DNA from: Mytilus trossulus
Lineage: Eukaryota > Mollusca > Bivalvia > Mytilida > Mytilidae
Direction: 5' to 3'
Assembly: GCF_036588685.1 (NCBI RefSeq)
Contig: NC_086386.1
Span: forward strand, 5,240,117 to 5,304,116
DNA length: 64,000 nt
Both the position numbers and the translations under genes were made by a program. Below the pieces are notes generated by a model. The model was not told the origin of the DNA. It worked only from the letters and a program-made list of their open reading frames with translations, and did no database searches. Shown piece by piece: positions 1 through 11,822 of this stretch. Within the stretch, counting starts at the first letter, position 1. Every line of letters starts with the position of its first letter.

Positions 1-2067
1 TGGAACAAGTGTATATGAATTATTTTTCAGATGGTCGCTAAGTTAAAATATTTCATCAATTCAGTATACAACCAGCAAGATAAAAGATAAATGAAAAACT
101 CACCCGAATTTGAAATAATTTCCTTTTTATAAATTTATTTAGAACTAGCATAAGCAAGTCACAAGTGCAATGCACACTTCACCTTTGTGTCAGTCCTTTG
201 AGCGTAATCAAACAGACTTTTTCTACCTGTGTCATACATCAGTAAATCATTCACCTTTCAAACACCAGTACTAATTGACCATGAAATGCACGCATTTAAA
301 TTTAACAAGTATCGACATTCAATTTAATCACTCTGATCTATTGAAAATTGTTATACTAGATAAGTTAACAGTACATGGTAAGGGAAAATACAACATCACA
401 TTAAGATTCTCTACAATGGACAATTACAGTCATATTTTTTTAAAGATATGAAAACAACAAACACATCGCACTATGCTCAGATAATTAACAATAGAAACAT
501 TTGTTACAGGCCTTTTTAATATGAAAGTACCACTAACATTTATCTTAATTATTTAACGTTATATGTTAAAAGTCTTTAAAGCTTAAACAAAAATACAATA
601 TATCCTCTCAGATTTTCATAAACTGACAACTATAGTCATACTCTTATTGATAGAAATTAAGAAAAATAAACAAACAGAATCACTACGCTCATACATTAGT
701 AGAATAGAAACAAGTCTTAGAGTTGAATCCTTTTCTATAATAATAAAATGACAAATTCTAAAATTTGTACTAGAGGATGTCAGTAAGACAAACACACACA
801 GATTATTGTATAATTATGTATATGCACATCCCAGCACTTCTGTTTCGCTGGCATTCTCTGTACTAAAAAACTAAAATCAAACAATGTCATTGTTTAAATA
901 ATATACTGGTATTAAATTTTTTCATATTTTTCTATTTTTGCTCCATTTATATATTATACACTGTATATATATATAAATCTAAATAGGCGATTAAGGGCAT
1001 AGGTAGGGATGATTTCTCGTTCAATGACAGAAGTGTTTTTTCTTGTCAGGGAATGAGGAATCACAAAATACCAGTATGTCTTTGGCAATTTATTTGGAAA
1101 AAATTGATGCAACTTACCATTATGGAAAAGGAAAAACTACAATCAATCCTTTCTTAAGGATTCTTTATTTGCTACACCAATCGAGGGAGACGTCCTTACA
1201 TTGGTAGCATATAACTAGCACATGTCTTGTTACCGGTTTCTAAATATACTTTTTTTTATATACATGTATATAAGTATATCACAGACGACACAAAGGTGAA
1301 CAACCATATAAATTTTCTGAACAATTTTATGACACCTATCAATTAATAATGTACATTTCATTAGGGACTATCATTTGCTCTTGATTTTTTTTTCATTTTC
1401 ATAGTACATGTACCTTCTGATATGTGTTTTTTTTTTGTCTCTCAACATATATATATTTTCTAGTAATTCAGCAACCATGTTCGTCAAAGTTTCATAAGAT
1501 TACTCGCCAAAACGTTAAATACTAAAAATAAATTAAAGACTGAAAGTATAATTATATACATAATATCTTAAATTATGTTATATGAATTTAAGGCGCAATT
1601 ACTACATAAGTAAGCCGCCTTCCAAAACCAATAACAACAACAACTTCTCTTGGGGAAAGTTATCTTAAAAAACAGAAAACTTCACATTTAAAATTAATTT
1701 AGTCTTGTTACCATGGCCTAAGAGTTAGGGCCTCAACATTGTTGTCAAACTGATACATGTATGTACTGATATTAATGCATCTTCATACAAAATATCATTG
1801 ATCTATCACAAATAATTTCTATCAATCTAACTCAAGCAGAATTGTTGAAATAGGTAAATATGTAGATAAATTGTACTCCATGGAACAACACATAAGTTCA
1901 AAATTAGCAAATACACTTCTTTTCAAAATTCTATTGGTACTTCATAAATACAATCTGCATCCTAAAGCCTATTGGAAACTACACCAGTAAACAGAGAAAT
2001 TAATTAAAACAAAACGGTTTCCTGTTTAAATGAGATTATATAATAGCCAACTCTATGTATTACCAAA
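1..2067. other. Region downstream of FPGT, no gene seen
   Basis: AT-rich sequence with no long reading frame on either strand and no exon pattern I can support. It contains only short AT microsatellite stretches (around 955-975 and 1250-1275). It could be 3' UTR from an alternative poly(A) site or plain intergenic DNA. Confidence 0.5.
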
Positions 2068-2073
2068 TTTATT
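2068..2073 (-). promoter_or_regulatory. Polyadenylation signal for FPGT
   Basis: AATAAA on the minus strand, about 85 bp after the FPGT stop codon. It is the first canonical hexamer downstream of that stop. Confidence 0.5.
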
Positions 2074-2157
2074 AAAAATTACCTCTGAATATATAATAAT
2101 AAATAATTTAATTATAAAAAATAGTTATTTCCCCTTACAGTTACATAAATAAAACCC

Positions 2158-3731
2158 CTATTGATTGTCACGTATAGTTCTATTCAATTTGCTTCTGAAA
2201 TTCAACATAGTTTTGAAATTTTTGATTTTCAATATTTCAGCAATGGAAACTAATGGATAATCTTTGAGATACAAATCAGACTTATTCTCAGTTCTTACTT
2301 TCGTAATAGTTTTTAGTGATAATAGAAATGATTTTGACATTGTTTTCTCAAGAGGATAAATTTGAGCTGTCCAAAGACTTAATTTCCCTGAATTTTCTCC
2401 ATCACCGCTTCCTTTGTTTGCTAATTTTTGTACGTCTAGTTTACATATAGATGATACATCACCAAGTGTCCTCTGTAGAAAGATTAGGTCCTTAGCAGGT
2501 GCTTGTTTTTTGAGATTATCATTTACGTGGAAGAAGATTGTGACATACATTGTGGAACCATTGTGAAATACAGGCACAGTGTGTAAAAATATGTCGTGTG
2601 GGACATCACACTGATCTAGACTCTCACTCAGCTCTGATGTCAACAAACTACAGTTACTAATTATAGAATTTTGACCAATGTTTACAGGTATGTCCGCATG
2701 GAAATATTCAACAACGGTACCAGGTGATACAGTTGAATCTGATGTTAAGCAAGAATGCATTACACAACCTTGGTTGACATCGGAAAATTTCATCTTCTTT
2801 GAGCACTCTTTACTTTCTCTATTTTCTACCCAATTATTGAAGACATCCATTTCTAAGCCTACTTCTTCTTGGAACTGTTTGTCGAAACAGAAATGTTGAG
2901 AAAATTCTTTAGTAGTTCCAATATGTATGAACCTAGAGGAGTTCATCAATAGAAGTGAGATATCAGTTCCTTTCAGTAAATTGAAGATTTTTTCTCTGGT
3001 TGGTACCAGGCTTGTTGTTGGGTTGCTGACATTAGGGATATGTGATGTGTAATCAATGGTAGCATTTGGTCCAAGAGCCTGAAGGAAATCACCATAAGCA
3101 TCTATTTCACAAGTAATTGGAGAATTTTCTTTGTAAAAACCAATTAGTTTCTTAGCAACATCCATTCCAAAGAAGAAAGAACTGTCTGTGTAAGCTACAT
3201 GACCTTTGACTTTTATATCACCTGGGAATTTTAACTTTTTGTCTTTTATTACAGCGTCTTTCTTGTACATAACTGTCTCCGATGGCTTCTGTAACACTTC
3301 TGTACATTTCTGGTTCAAGATATGTTTGGATGTGTCTATACTTTCAGGGTTCTCTAGAACATACACACCATGCTGGGTACCCATCTGTATAGTGGAGGGA
3401 TGAGCTAAAGCTGTAAAACCAGTCTCTGCAAATTTCCATGGCAATGTTTCATCACCAAGGTTATAAACCAAGAAATCATCTGCACATGATAGAAACACCC
3501 CAGCAGGCATCCTAGGTAGAAATGGCCAATACATTGCTAGTTTGAAGTCTAACATCTGGTATAAAGGGTTCCCAGTGGGGATTGCAGAGAATATTTTGCC
3601 CAGTATGCTAGCGCTAGGCATTCTTTTACTCTGCCCTCCAGCATGTAATAGTAACACCCTGTAGTCATACAAACTAGCACCATACTCCGTGTGTAGAAAG
3701 TCCAAAGCAGTCAAAGTAGAACCTCCATTTC
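2158..3731 (-). CDS. FPGT: FPGT last exon (most of the enzyme)
   Basis: The acceptor TTTTAG lies just above 3731. The exon opens with GA completing a glycine codon, then AAT GGA GGT (NGG of the nucleotide-binding GNGGS motif). It carries the GGQSKRMPSASILGKIF signature and runs 524 codons to TAG. A longer reading-frame start at 3786 is an intron read-through and is not used. Confidence 0.95.
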
Positions 3732-6700
3732 CTAAAATTAAACAGGAAATTAAAAAATAACACAACAATTGTAGTAAGATTAACATTTACAGGATGGGTG
3801 CCATATCTAGAGCAGGAACTAATTACCAATCCTGAGCACTGAAGATCACCTCTGGTTTTTTGTACCAGGGTCAGTCTTCATTTTTCTATGTTTTGCTCAG
3901 TCTTCATTCATGTCATTTTTCTATGGTTTTTTTAATTTATTGTTTTTTGTCTGTCGAATGTCTGAATTTGTTTTATGTCATGTCATTGTTTGTTGTTGAC
4001 ATATATATGAGTTTGAATATCCCTTTGGTATATATTTAGTCTCTCTTTTACAGAACTAACTGAGGGGTTTACAGTTTCAAAATATATAACAAAAGTAATT
4101 AAGTGCCAGTCTTTGTAAAAATCAGGCAATTTCGCTAAAAATCAAATCATGATCAGAAAAAAAACACTGAGCTAATTATGTTATTTAATACTAACTATCA
4201 TCCTGAGTTAAACATTATTAGTCTTTCGTTTGTGTGTGTCTGGTAATATCAAATAACTTGGTTAGAAAATTGGTTAGAATGAGAGCAAATTACAAAGTTA
4301 TCTCCCCTCATTCGTTAATTTCTTATGCATTTCAACCAAATTGTATCTTCTATTACCAGAACAGAAAACAGAAATGAATGTTATTTTTGTGCATAACTAC
4401 ATATTATGAACCAAAATCAATGTCAAATTGGTTGATTTTTTTTGGTCATGTTTTCACAACTGCCTGATTCTTAGGCAGACTGGCACTTAAATGTCACAGT
4501 AACAAATAATTAGAAGTCTGTGGTGGCATGTAATGTATGTAGTAAATGTTATAATGGTAGATATGTATTACAACATGAACATGCAAATAACCATGCCAGT
4601 TTAATTGACTGTTGCAAGTCGATATTCTGATTCCTTATTCAATAAGGCTAAGGCTCTGTGTTGAAGGCCGTACATTGATCTATAATGGTTTACTTTTTTA
4701 AATTGTTGTTTGGATGGAGAGTTGTCTCATTCATGTCATTGGCACTCACACCACATCTTCCTATATCTAATAAGTCTATAAACAAAAACTTCTGCACAGT
4801 TTACTTTATATATACTATATTCAAAAACAAAAGACAAGTTTCCCAAATAAAATTGAGGATGGGATTAATGGGTAATGTGTCAAAGAGAAAACAACCCAAT
4901 CAAATAGCAGGCAACAGCCAAAGTCAGGTCCCAAAGATATTTGTAGTTTGTCCAGCTTTTCTTGCCATTTATGCATGAGATTGATTTAATATTTTACTAA
5001 CAGCTTGTTAATGTTGAGTTGTGGCATGTTAGGAATTTTAACATCTGCCAGCAAGTCATTATTGGTCACTACCTTTTTGTCTATATTTTAAAATTTACTT
5101 GTACAAAGATTTTTCTTGAATCAAATGAAATGGAATATTTGGAAGATCTTTCTCAATCAATTGCATGTAGTGACACAGGTTGAGACATGGTATTAACCTT
5201 GTTATAATGAATAATGATTTTATATATTGTTGGTTGCTTAACATCCAGTGGCAAATATTTCATGCATATTCAGGATGAGAAAAAGTCAACAATAAATACA
5301 ATAGGTAGGTCTTGTAATAGAAGCCATCCAGAATGATGGTCAGAGAATTTGGACTGCCACTCAAAAATGAGGGTATATTGGATAGGGACAGAAATTTTGC
5401 TTTGCGACCGGCCACCCACGGAGTACGGACACCTCAAAGAATTGTTGCAAGGGTTCTTAGCATCCTAAGAGCATGGTACTAATAATGATCTGAATTAATT
5501 ACCAAGTTTAGTCCCCGGTGGATCTGATATGATATGAATAGGTAGATTTAATGGCACTTCCTTTCTGTCTAGTTTGTCTTTCAGCTGAGCATCAAATATA
5601 TCTTTCTGATCTTCATCTGCTGTTGTTATGACTACCACATCCCAAAATTTTGCATGGCCACTGTCTTTATCTTTACCTGTCAAACATAATACTTGTAAAT
5701 CTTTTCATACATATGTTTAATTACATCAAGGATTTGCATAATTATACACATATACCATGTATACTACATTTTGTACTACCATGACTACTGTTTTAAATTC
5801 AAAAGTTAATACACAACCTGCTAACCAAAAGACCAAGAGCAGTTAATTTCAGCTTCATCTAAAAAACTTAAATTTATAATATAATTTATGAGGACATGCA
5901 TACAAGAAAGCTATGAAAAAAATATTATTATATTGTCATGATTGTACATATATTAGACGACTTTTATAAAGTATACTATAACCATTTGAGTTTTAATCTG
6001 ATGTTAATATATGCCCTGCATGTGCAAGATATAATTTCTGTCAAATTTCTACAGTCAAATATATATACATAAAAACTTTACACCTGTATACAAATATAGT
6101 TTCAAGGTAACTTCCTTTTTTCTTCTGTCATGTCTGTTTTTGAACTAAACATTTTTTTTTTTACACTGTAAATATTTACACTGGCTATTACAATGTATTA
6201 AAGTTTATCTTACAATAATGAATCAAAGTGCTTGTAAGCACTGAAGAGTAGAGTAAAAATTGCTTAAATGTATCAGTTGGAAGCATAATTAAATATTACA
6301 TTGTCTATATTACATAGGTTGTAGTTGATTCAGCTAAAATTCTAGACAAAGAGAGATAACTCCAATTTATAAACACTTTAACATTGACATCATTCATATC
6401 TTTAGAACAGATATTAGATTCCTGGAATTCAAGGTCAGGTTTGGAACTGATTATTTACAGATAAAAAAAACTAGAACACACCTGCGAAATCGCGGGCATT
6501 CAGAGCGTGGTTGAAAGTATGTAATTTGCTGTATGAAGAATTTTGTAAAAGATTTGCTGACTTGTAAATTTCAGGAAAAGTATCAGAAGTAATAGGTACT
6601 TGGGGACAGGAAAATGTTTTTTTTTAACCGTCCTTCTTTATTTCCAAAATTCCTATTTTTTGTTTTCTATTAATTTCATACATGTAGTATATTATGAGCA

Positions 6701-9482
6701 TTCAAGTCAGGGGCCTGTAATTCAGTGGTTGTCGTTTGTTTATGTGTTTTGTATTTGTTTTTCGTTCATTTTTTGTAAATAAAAAAGGCTGTTAGTATTT
6801 TCATTTGAATTGTTATACATTGTCATTTTGGGGCCTTTTATATCAGACTATGCAGTATCGGCTTTGCACATTGTTGAAGGCCGTAAGGTGACTTTTAAAT
6901 GTTAATTTCGGTGTCATTTTGGTCTCTTGCGGAGTACTGTCTCATTGGCATTCATACCTCATCTTCTAACTGGAGAATTTCAGGAAAGGTATCAAAAGTC
7001 ATAGGTAATTTGGGACAGGATAATTGTTTTTTCTAGCCCGGCTCCTCCTTTTTCCTCAAAAGAAATCCATTTTTTTGTTAGTTCTCTATTAATTTTAATG
7101 ACACATGGATAATTTAAGCGCTTATCTGTATATTATGAACATTCATAAAAGGGGGATCGCACCGGGAGGGGTCCTGATTTTGATATCCCGGTCTTAAGAA
7201 CATGAAATCCAGAGGTTCCGAATTTGATATAAATTAAATAGTATAGTGACATTAAATTTATTACTATTAATAAAGTGTATTTTCTTTTAAATTCAATTCT
7301 CAGTTTAATAATCGATCCACGGCGGTCATTGATATATTATACAGACACTCTCTATTTAATTAACTCTGTGACCGCCGTGGATAGTAAACTTGAAAATTGT
7401 ATCAGACAGAAAATACACTTTATTCCTAGTATATGTATTTGTTTCAAAGTATACAATAAACGCAAGCCGGAGTTCTAATCTGAATTAAAATTTCGTTCAA
7501 TGATGGATATCAGACAGAAAATACACTTTATTGGTAGTATATATGTATGTTAAAAGTATACAGAAAACGCAAACCGGAAGTCTAATCTGACTTAAAATTT
7601 CGTCCAATGACGGAAACATATCCAGACGCCTTTTTTCTCATTTTTCTCCCAAAATAACTCAATCTGGATAATCATATGAATGGATGACAAATGCGATTAT
7701 GCACTGTACATATAGGACACAGAGGCATGAAGATTAATTTATTGTGGAAAGAAGAGAAGCGACACCCAAAATGAGGTCTTCTCGTTTAATAGTATAGATG
7801 TGTAACAGTTACATTGCTGATTGCATTATTGTGACATGTACAAATACAAAAGTTCTGGACTGCCACTGATATATATATATATATGAATCTTTCATGTTTA
7901 GGGGTTATATAAGTCTATAAGAATGATTCTGTGAATGGTGTCTTGTTTTGTGTCAGATAGGATATTCGATAAGCAAATTTGTTTACATATATAGGTACAA
8001 GATCTATGTGCATGATTTTGAAGATTGCATTTCCTCAAGAGTTGTCCTGTTTAGTGATTGCCACATTTCAGTGACTGCCAATGCAAAGCTGGTGTAATGT
8101 TGCAGTTAAACTTTATGTTTTGATATTCCCTTTTCAATAGTAAATAAGCATAGCACATAAGTTCTGAGGAAGGTTAACATTCCTAGCTTCAACAAAGCAT
8201 TTCATTTTTTAAATCAGGTACAATGATAATCCAAATAATTGTGACATCTTGAGCTGATGGCTTTTTTATTTTTTTGCTACGATTCCTTTATTACTGCAAA
8301 GACTTTATTCAAGAACATTATGACATCTTGAAATGCTGGTTTATTTTTGGCTTTGACCGCTAACTGCGTTAGTTGGTAGTGCAAAGATTTGAATTTATTC
8401 CAAATTCCAATATCATCAAGTAATTACCAGAAACCATCAGAAATAGAAACACTTTCCATCGTAGGGTTGTATACACCTTATCGCTATTTGTCCGCCATTT
8501 AGGAGATAACTGTATTGTATTTTAAGCTCCGACGGCATCAATTGGGGATTTGATGGTGGCAAATTCAGTTTACTGCAATGCGTTAGCGAAGACAGTAAAT
8601 GGTTATTTGTGATCATCAAATCCTCAATTGATGCCTTTGGAGCTTAAAATATAATATTGTTATCTCCATTCTAATTAAACTGACAGAAAACAATGTTAAA
8701 ATATGTATTCAAAAACTGTCATATGCTGTCTGCACTTGCGTGTACGTTCCATAGCATCAATTGATGCAATGTAGATGAGTGACGTTATCCAAACAAAATG
8801 AACGTAACAAACGTTGCTGTTATAGAATACTGGATATCACACATGTTCCCTTGAAATTTTGACGTCATAAAACAAAATATCTGACGCCACAATGCAAAAG
8901 TGATTTTTGTATGACATCAAAAGTTCATGTGGCAGCTAGGTCAGCCTGGAATAGCAATAAGGTGTACAAGTTCAAATATAATGGGGAAAGGGGATAAATC
9001 CACATGCACAACAGATACAAAGGACAATGCTTTTGGACAGTGAATTTGAGAGCTAAAAACTTGTCCTACCTGATGCAGAAAAAAACCAAGCATCAAGCCT
9101 ATTAACATGATTAAAGGAAAAAAGTTTAGCTTGAAGGTTCATCATAACAAAAGGATGCCAGGCATTTAAACTTTTCCAAGATTGAAGATTTCCAACAGGA
9201 CATGCAAGTCTTTACTCAGAGTAGATTTTGTCATGTAAATACAGCCATATGTGTCCGTTTGTAATGATGAATCTGCCTTAAATTTTATTGATAGTTTATT
9301 GATAGCAAATAACGCTCAAGTTTCATAATTTTTCAACCCGTGCTTTCATTCATAACAGACAGCATTATATTAGTTACCTCTAATGGACGAGTAGTTACTG
9401 AGAACATTTTTCATAAAAGTAGTGATACCAGGATCCCCCATTAAGATAATATCAGGGTGCTCTTGTACATAAGTTTCAAATG
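2158..9482 (-). CDS. FPGT: Fucose-1-phosphate guanylyltransferase (GDP-fucose pyrophosphorylase), 5' end missing
   Basis: This enzyme joins L-fucose-1-phosphate and GTP to make GDP-fucose in the cytosolic fucose salvage pathway. Three exons are seen on the minus strand: 9482-9378, 5676-5503 and 3731-2158 (stop TAG 2160-2158). All joins use AG acceptors and GT donors and keep the frame (phase 1 at both internal junctions). The joined product contains the FPGT-type nucleotidyltransferase signature GNGGSTL followed by GGQSKRMPSASILGKIFSA, then the YQMLDFKLAMYWP and GFTALAHPS blocks, and a C-terminal half of the left-handed beta-helix kind (VNIGQNSIISNCSLL). About 617 codons are visible; the family is usually about 590 residues, so little besides the initiator exon should be missing. 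I could not find a convincing first coding exon above 9482. Family assignment is from recognised motifs and is strong. Confidence 0.93.
3790..4045 (+). repeat. Dispersed repeat family C copy (diverged)
   Basis: Matches in order the copies near 32225 and 55300: the phrase 'gggtgccatatctagagcag', then the 'gaagatcacctctggttttt' block, then a T-rich tail ending in 'gagtttgaatatccctttgg'. It lies in the FPGT intron 3732-5502. Confidence 0.6.
4615..4775 (+). repeat. Dispersed repeat family A copy
   Basis: Contains the hallmark 'gttgaaggccgtacattgat' followed by 'ggatggagagttgtctcatt' and 'cactcacaccacatcttcct', shared with about a dozen other places in the window. It lies in an FPGT intron. Confidence 0.7.
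4855..4940 (+). repeat. Fragment of repeat family G
   Basis: The phrases 'gggtaatgtgtcaaagag' and 'ggcaacagccaaag' match the start of the longer copy at 54266-54600 at reduced identity. Confidence 0.45.
5226..5478 (+). repeat. Dispersed repeat family H copy
   Basis: Begins 'gttggttgcttaacatccag' and includes 'acagaaattttgctttgcga' and 'aagggttcttagcatcctaa'. The same succession of phrases recurs, diverged, at 31076-31330 and (first part only) at 19010-19100. It ends only about 25 bp from an FPGT exon donor. Confidence 0.6.
5503..5676 (-). CDS. FPGT: FPGT internal exon
   Basis: The acceptor TTTGACAG ends at 5677 and the donor is GGTAAT at 5502-5501. The 174-bp exon encodes the block FWDVVVITTADE and ends PPGTKLG, which continues into NGGSTL across the next junction. 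This is the N-terminal FPGT core. Confidence 0.93.
6705..6968 (+). repeat. Dispersed repeat family A copy
   Basis: Long copy: 'gtggttgtcgtttgtttatg', 'tttgtttttcgttcattttt', 'cattttggggccttttatat', 'gttgaaggccgtaaggtgac' and 'tctcattggcattcatacct' in order. It closely parallels the copies at 10918 and 59773. Located in the large FPGT intron 5677-9377. Confidence 0.75.
7269..7612. repeat. Hairpin plus 108-bp tandem duplication
   Basis: Left arm 7269-7327 and right arm 7368-7424 are inverted copies: aataaagtgtattttct pairs with its complement, and atccacggcggtca pairs with tgaccgccgtggat exactly. The right arm then starts a 108-bp tandem duplication (7401 and 7509) sharing 'atcagacagaaaatacactt' and 'aaaatttcgt(t/c)caatga'. 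This is probably a non-autonomous DNA element with a partly duplicated end. Confidence 0.65.
8502..8667. mobile_element. Short MITE-like inverted-repeat element
   Basis: Arms of about 54 bp (8502-8556 and 8614-8667) are inverted copies. 'attttaagctccgacggcat' and 'caattggggatttgatgg' on the left pair with 'catcaaatcctcaattg' and 'atgcctttggagcttaaaat' on the right, and 'ggagataac' pairs with 'gttatctcc' outside. The loop is about 57 bp and no coding potential is visible. Confidence 0.7.
9378..9482 (-). CDS. FPGT: FPGT upstream exon (N-terminal region)
   Basis: The 105-bp exon has acceptor GTACGTTAG above 9482 and donor GAGGTAACT below 9378. It ends one base into a codon, and the next exon supplies GT, giving NYSSIRG then KDKDSGHAKFWD. 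In the family this position reads like RFSELRG before the FWD block, which supports the join across a 3.7-kb intron. The first part, ETYVQEHPDIILMGDPG, is not a stretch I recognise in other FPGT proteins. It begins two bases into a codon, so at least one more exon lies upstream. Confidence 0.75.
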
Positions 9483-9994
9483 CTAACGTACAAATGAAAA
9501 TTTGACAGGTGTTGCTAGATTTCTAAATAGAGTTATCTCCCATGGATCCGGACTGGATACGATTTATATCCGGTTTTTCTCCCTCAAATGTATTCAACTA
9601 CTTTTTAAAATATAATCCACTATAACTCTTTAAGGAAATAATATCATGATAATATTATAATAGGTTGTAAAAATTTTAAAAAGTTAAGCACAAGTGCCAA
9701 ATTTAATTGGCCTTTTATTAAAAAAAAACTAGATGTATTAAAAAATATTGCTATTTATATGATAAATGTTTGCAAGGAATTGTATGTTTAAATGTTAAGA
9801 ACTAAAAAAAAAAAAAAATTAAAAATACAGTATCGATATTGCTTTCATTAATACGTTTACAATATTTGCCTGTTAATAATAGGTATATTGTAATGCCTGT
9901 GTTATGTGTATAGCTCTGATCTGGCTGTGGATTTACATCTAAGAATTGCATGAAATATTTAAATTCATCATTTATGACTCAGTTTATGTCAACA

Positions 9995-10086
9995 TTATTT
10001 GTTTGTTACTCCGATTTTGTTTTTTGTCCATGGATTTTTGAGTTTTGAACAGCGGTATACTACTGTTGCCTTTATTTATTAAGCCT
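9995..10086 (+). repeat. Dispersed repeat family F copy
   Basis: Carries 'ttgttactccgattttgttt', 'ttttgaacagcggtatacta' and 'ctgttgcctttatttatt'. The same end recurs at 27480-27527 and 45700-45812, and inverted near 48718-48745. Confidence 0.7.
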
Positions 10087-10169
10087 ATAGATAAGCCGTG
10101 AAAGATGAGATAAGATATTTTTTTCCAATTAAAGGGCCCATGAAGAGCAAATAAATTTATTATTATGAT

Positions 10170-10700
10170 TTTTATAATTGTTACAATAATCCCACGAGAA
10201 TAACAAATATAACATCAAAACCAAATACATGAATTTGGGATAGACAAGTATAGTGACATGTCTTATCACAATGTGAATTTACCGTGATTCAAATATAAGA
10301 GCAAACAAACAACACAACGTTAAAATGTAATACAAACAGTACAGAAACGAATTATAATATAACAATGGCCATATTCCTGACTTGGTACAGTGCATTTTTA
10401 AAGGAAAAAAATGTGGGTTGAACATGGTTTTGTGGCATGCCAAACCTCGCACTTTTATGGCCATGTGAAATATAACATCAAAATGACAACACAATTGACA
10501 AAGAATCACACGAACAACAGTCAACAAAAGGCAACAAGTTCAAAATTTTAATACGCCAGAAGTGCATTTTGTCCACATAAGACCTACTAGTGACACCCAG
10601 ATACAAAAGTTTGAAAGCCGAAACAAGTACAAAGTTGAACAGCATCGAGGACCAAAAGATCAAAAAGGTTGTGCTAAAAATGGCAAGAGATTTCTGTTAG
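10170..10700 (+). repeat. Composite dispersed repeat ending in a family D segment
   Basis: The part 10555-10690 ('cataagacctactagtgaca', 'tacaaagttgaacagcatcg') is a diverged version of family D seen cleanly at 32840-32950. The preceding 380 bp resembles a mussel repeat I know from other sequences and contains 'cctgacttggtacag', also seen at 31440. Several short reading frames here are repeat shadows. Confidence 0.55.
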
Positions 10701-10917
10701 TTACCAGAACATCCCTATTATTTAGAATAATTTATACTTTATGCAAACAGTAAATTTTATAAAATGACTATACAAAAGATGTACATGATAAAACATGAAG
10801 TATTAACTAATTACATGAAACAACTTATTAAATGTCACAATGGTCTAGTTTTAACTTTATAATGTGTCTCAGACTGTAGTGTGGACTACGGTAGATCACG
10901 ATTCAATATAAAAACAA

Positions 10918-11138
10918 GGAGATTGGTTGTCGTTTGTTGATGCGTTACATATTTGTTTTTCGTTCAATTTTTGTACGTAAAAAAAGGCCGTTATTTTTCT
11001 CGTTTGAATTGTTTAACATTTGTCATTTCGGGTCTTGTATAGCAGTGACTATGCGTTATGGGCTTTGTTCATGGTTGAAGGCCGTACGGTGACCTATAGT
11101 TGTTAGTTTCTGTGTCATTTGGTCTCTTGTGGAAACCG
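10918..11138 (+). repeat. Dispersed repeat family A copy
   Basis: Contains 'ttggttgtcgtttgttgatg', 'tttgtttttcgttcaatttt', 'gttgaaggccgtacggtgac' and 'tgtcatttggtctcttgtgg'. It is truncated after the last phrase. Confidence 0.75.
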
Positions 11139-11678
11139 GACATGGCAGGGTTATTTTACAACCTGTATCCTGAACAACTATAAGGGCACTAAGTATAAAT
11201 CTCAGAGTACTCGCAGTTACTGTAAGCTAGTTCAAAGCCAATACCAACTGATACAAAAAATCATGCCTTAAAGCTTGGATTAAAATATCAATCAGTGCAA
11301 ATTTTATATCTAATGAATTTAGTGTAAATGCGTCAAAAAAGCATGACCATGTGCAATTCCAAAATAAAGGTATCCACAGACTGCAGTACCGTTAAAGTGC
11401 ATATGTGTATAACAAAAATATTTAGTATGATTTCATTTACTTTTATTTAAACAAAATAATTATTTCCATCAATGAGACAATATTCAAGAATTTACTGCAG
11501 TGTTGAATTGGTAACCTTTAGAATTTATCAATATATATGATAATTCTATTATGTAACGCCTTAGTATTTAGGTTTTTTTTATAGTTTGGAATGTATGACC
11601 ATTAGTTATGAAACCATTTTTGACATGCTTCTCGTCTTGTGCGAGCCTGATGATGACAATCAACCTGGATGGTGACAT

Positions 11679-11822
11679 CCCATTAGTCCGACAACCATTA
11701 TTCTGACAGCCCATTACTCCGACAGCCCATTATTGCAACAGCCCATTACTCCGACAGCCCATTATTCCGACAGCTCAATACTCCGACAGCCCATTATTCC
11801 GACAGCTCATTATTCCGACAAT
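11679..11822 (+). repeat. 16-bp tandem array, left arm of an inverted pair
   Basis: About nine units of cattattccgacagcc (variants cattactccgacagcc, cattagtccgacaacc, cattattgcaacagcc). The reverse complement of the same unit forms a second array at 14879-15005, so the two arrays face each other across about 3 kb. Confidence 0.85.

Larger units (their letters stand above)
9483..11640. other. Intergenic or FPGT upstream intron sequence, repeats only
   Basis: No supportable exon. It holds a family F copy (about 9900-10085), a composite repeat with a family D piece (10170-10700) and a family A copy (10918-11138). The missing first FPGT exon may lie here or further up. Confidence 0.4.

Noticed and set aside
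2678-3403. Plus-strand frames opposite FPGT
   Set aside because: Shadows of the long FPGT exon on the minus strand.
2158-9482. Functional cluster of FPGT with the Notch-ligand gene through EGF fucosylation
   Set aside because: Biochemically suggestive, but the genes are about 19 kb apart on opposite strands with no shared regulation visible; animal genes of one pathway are rarely clustered.
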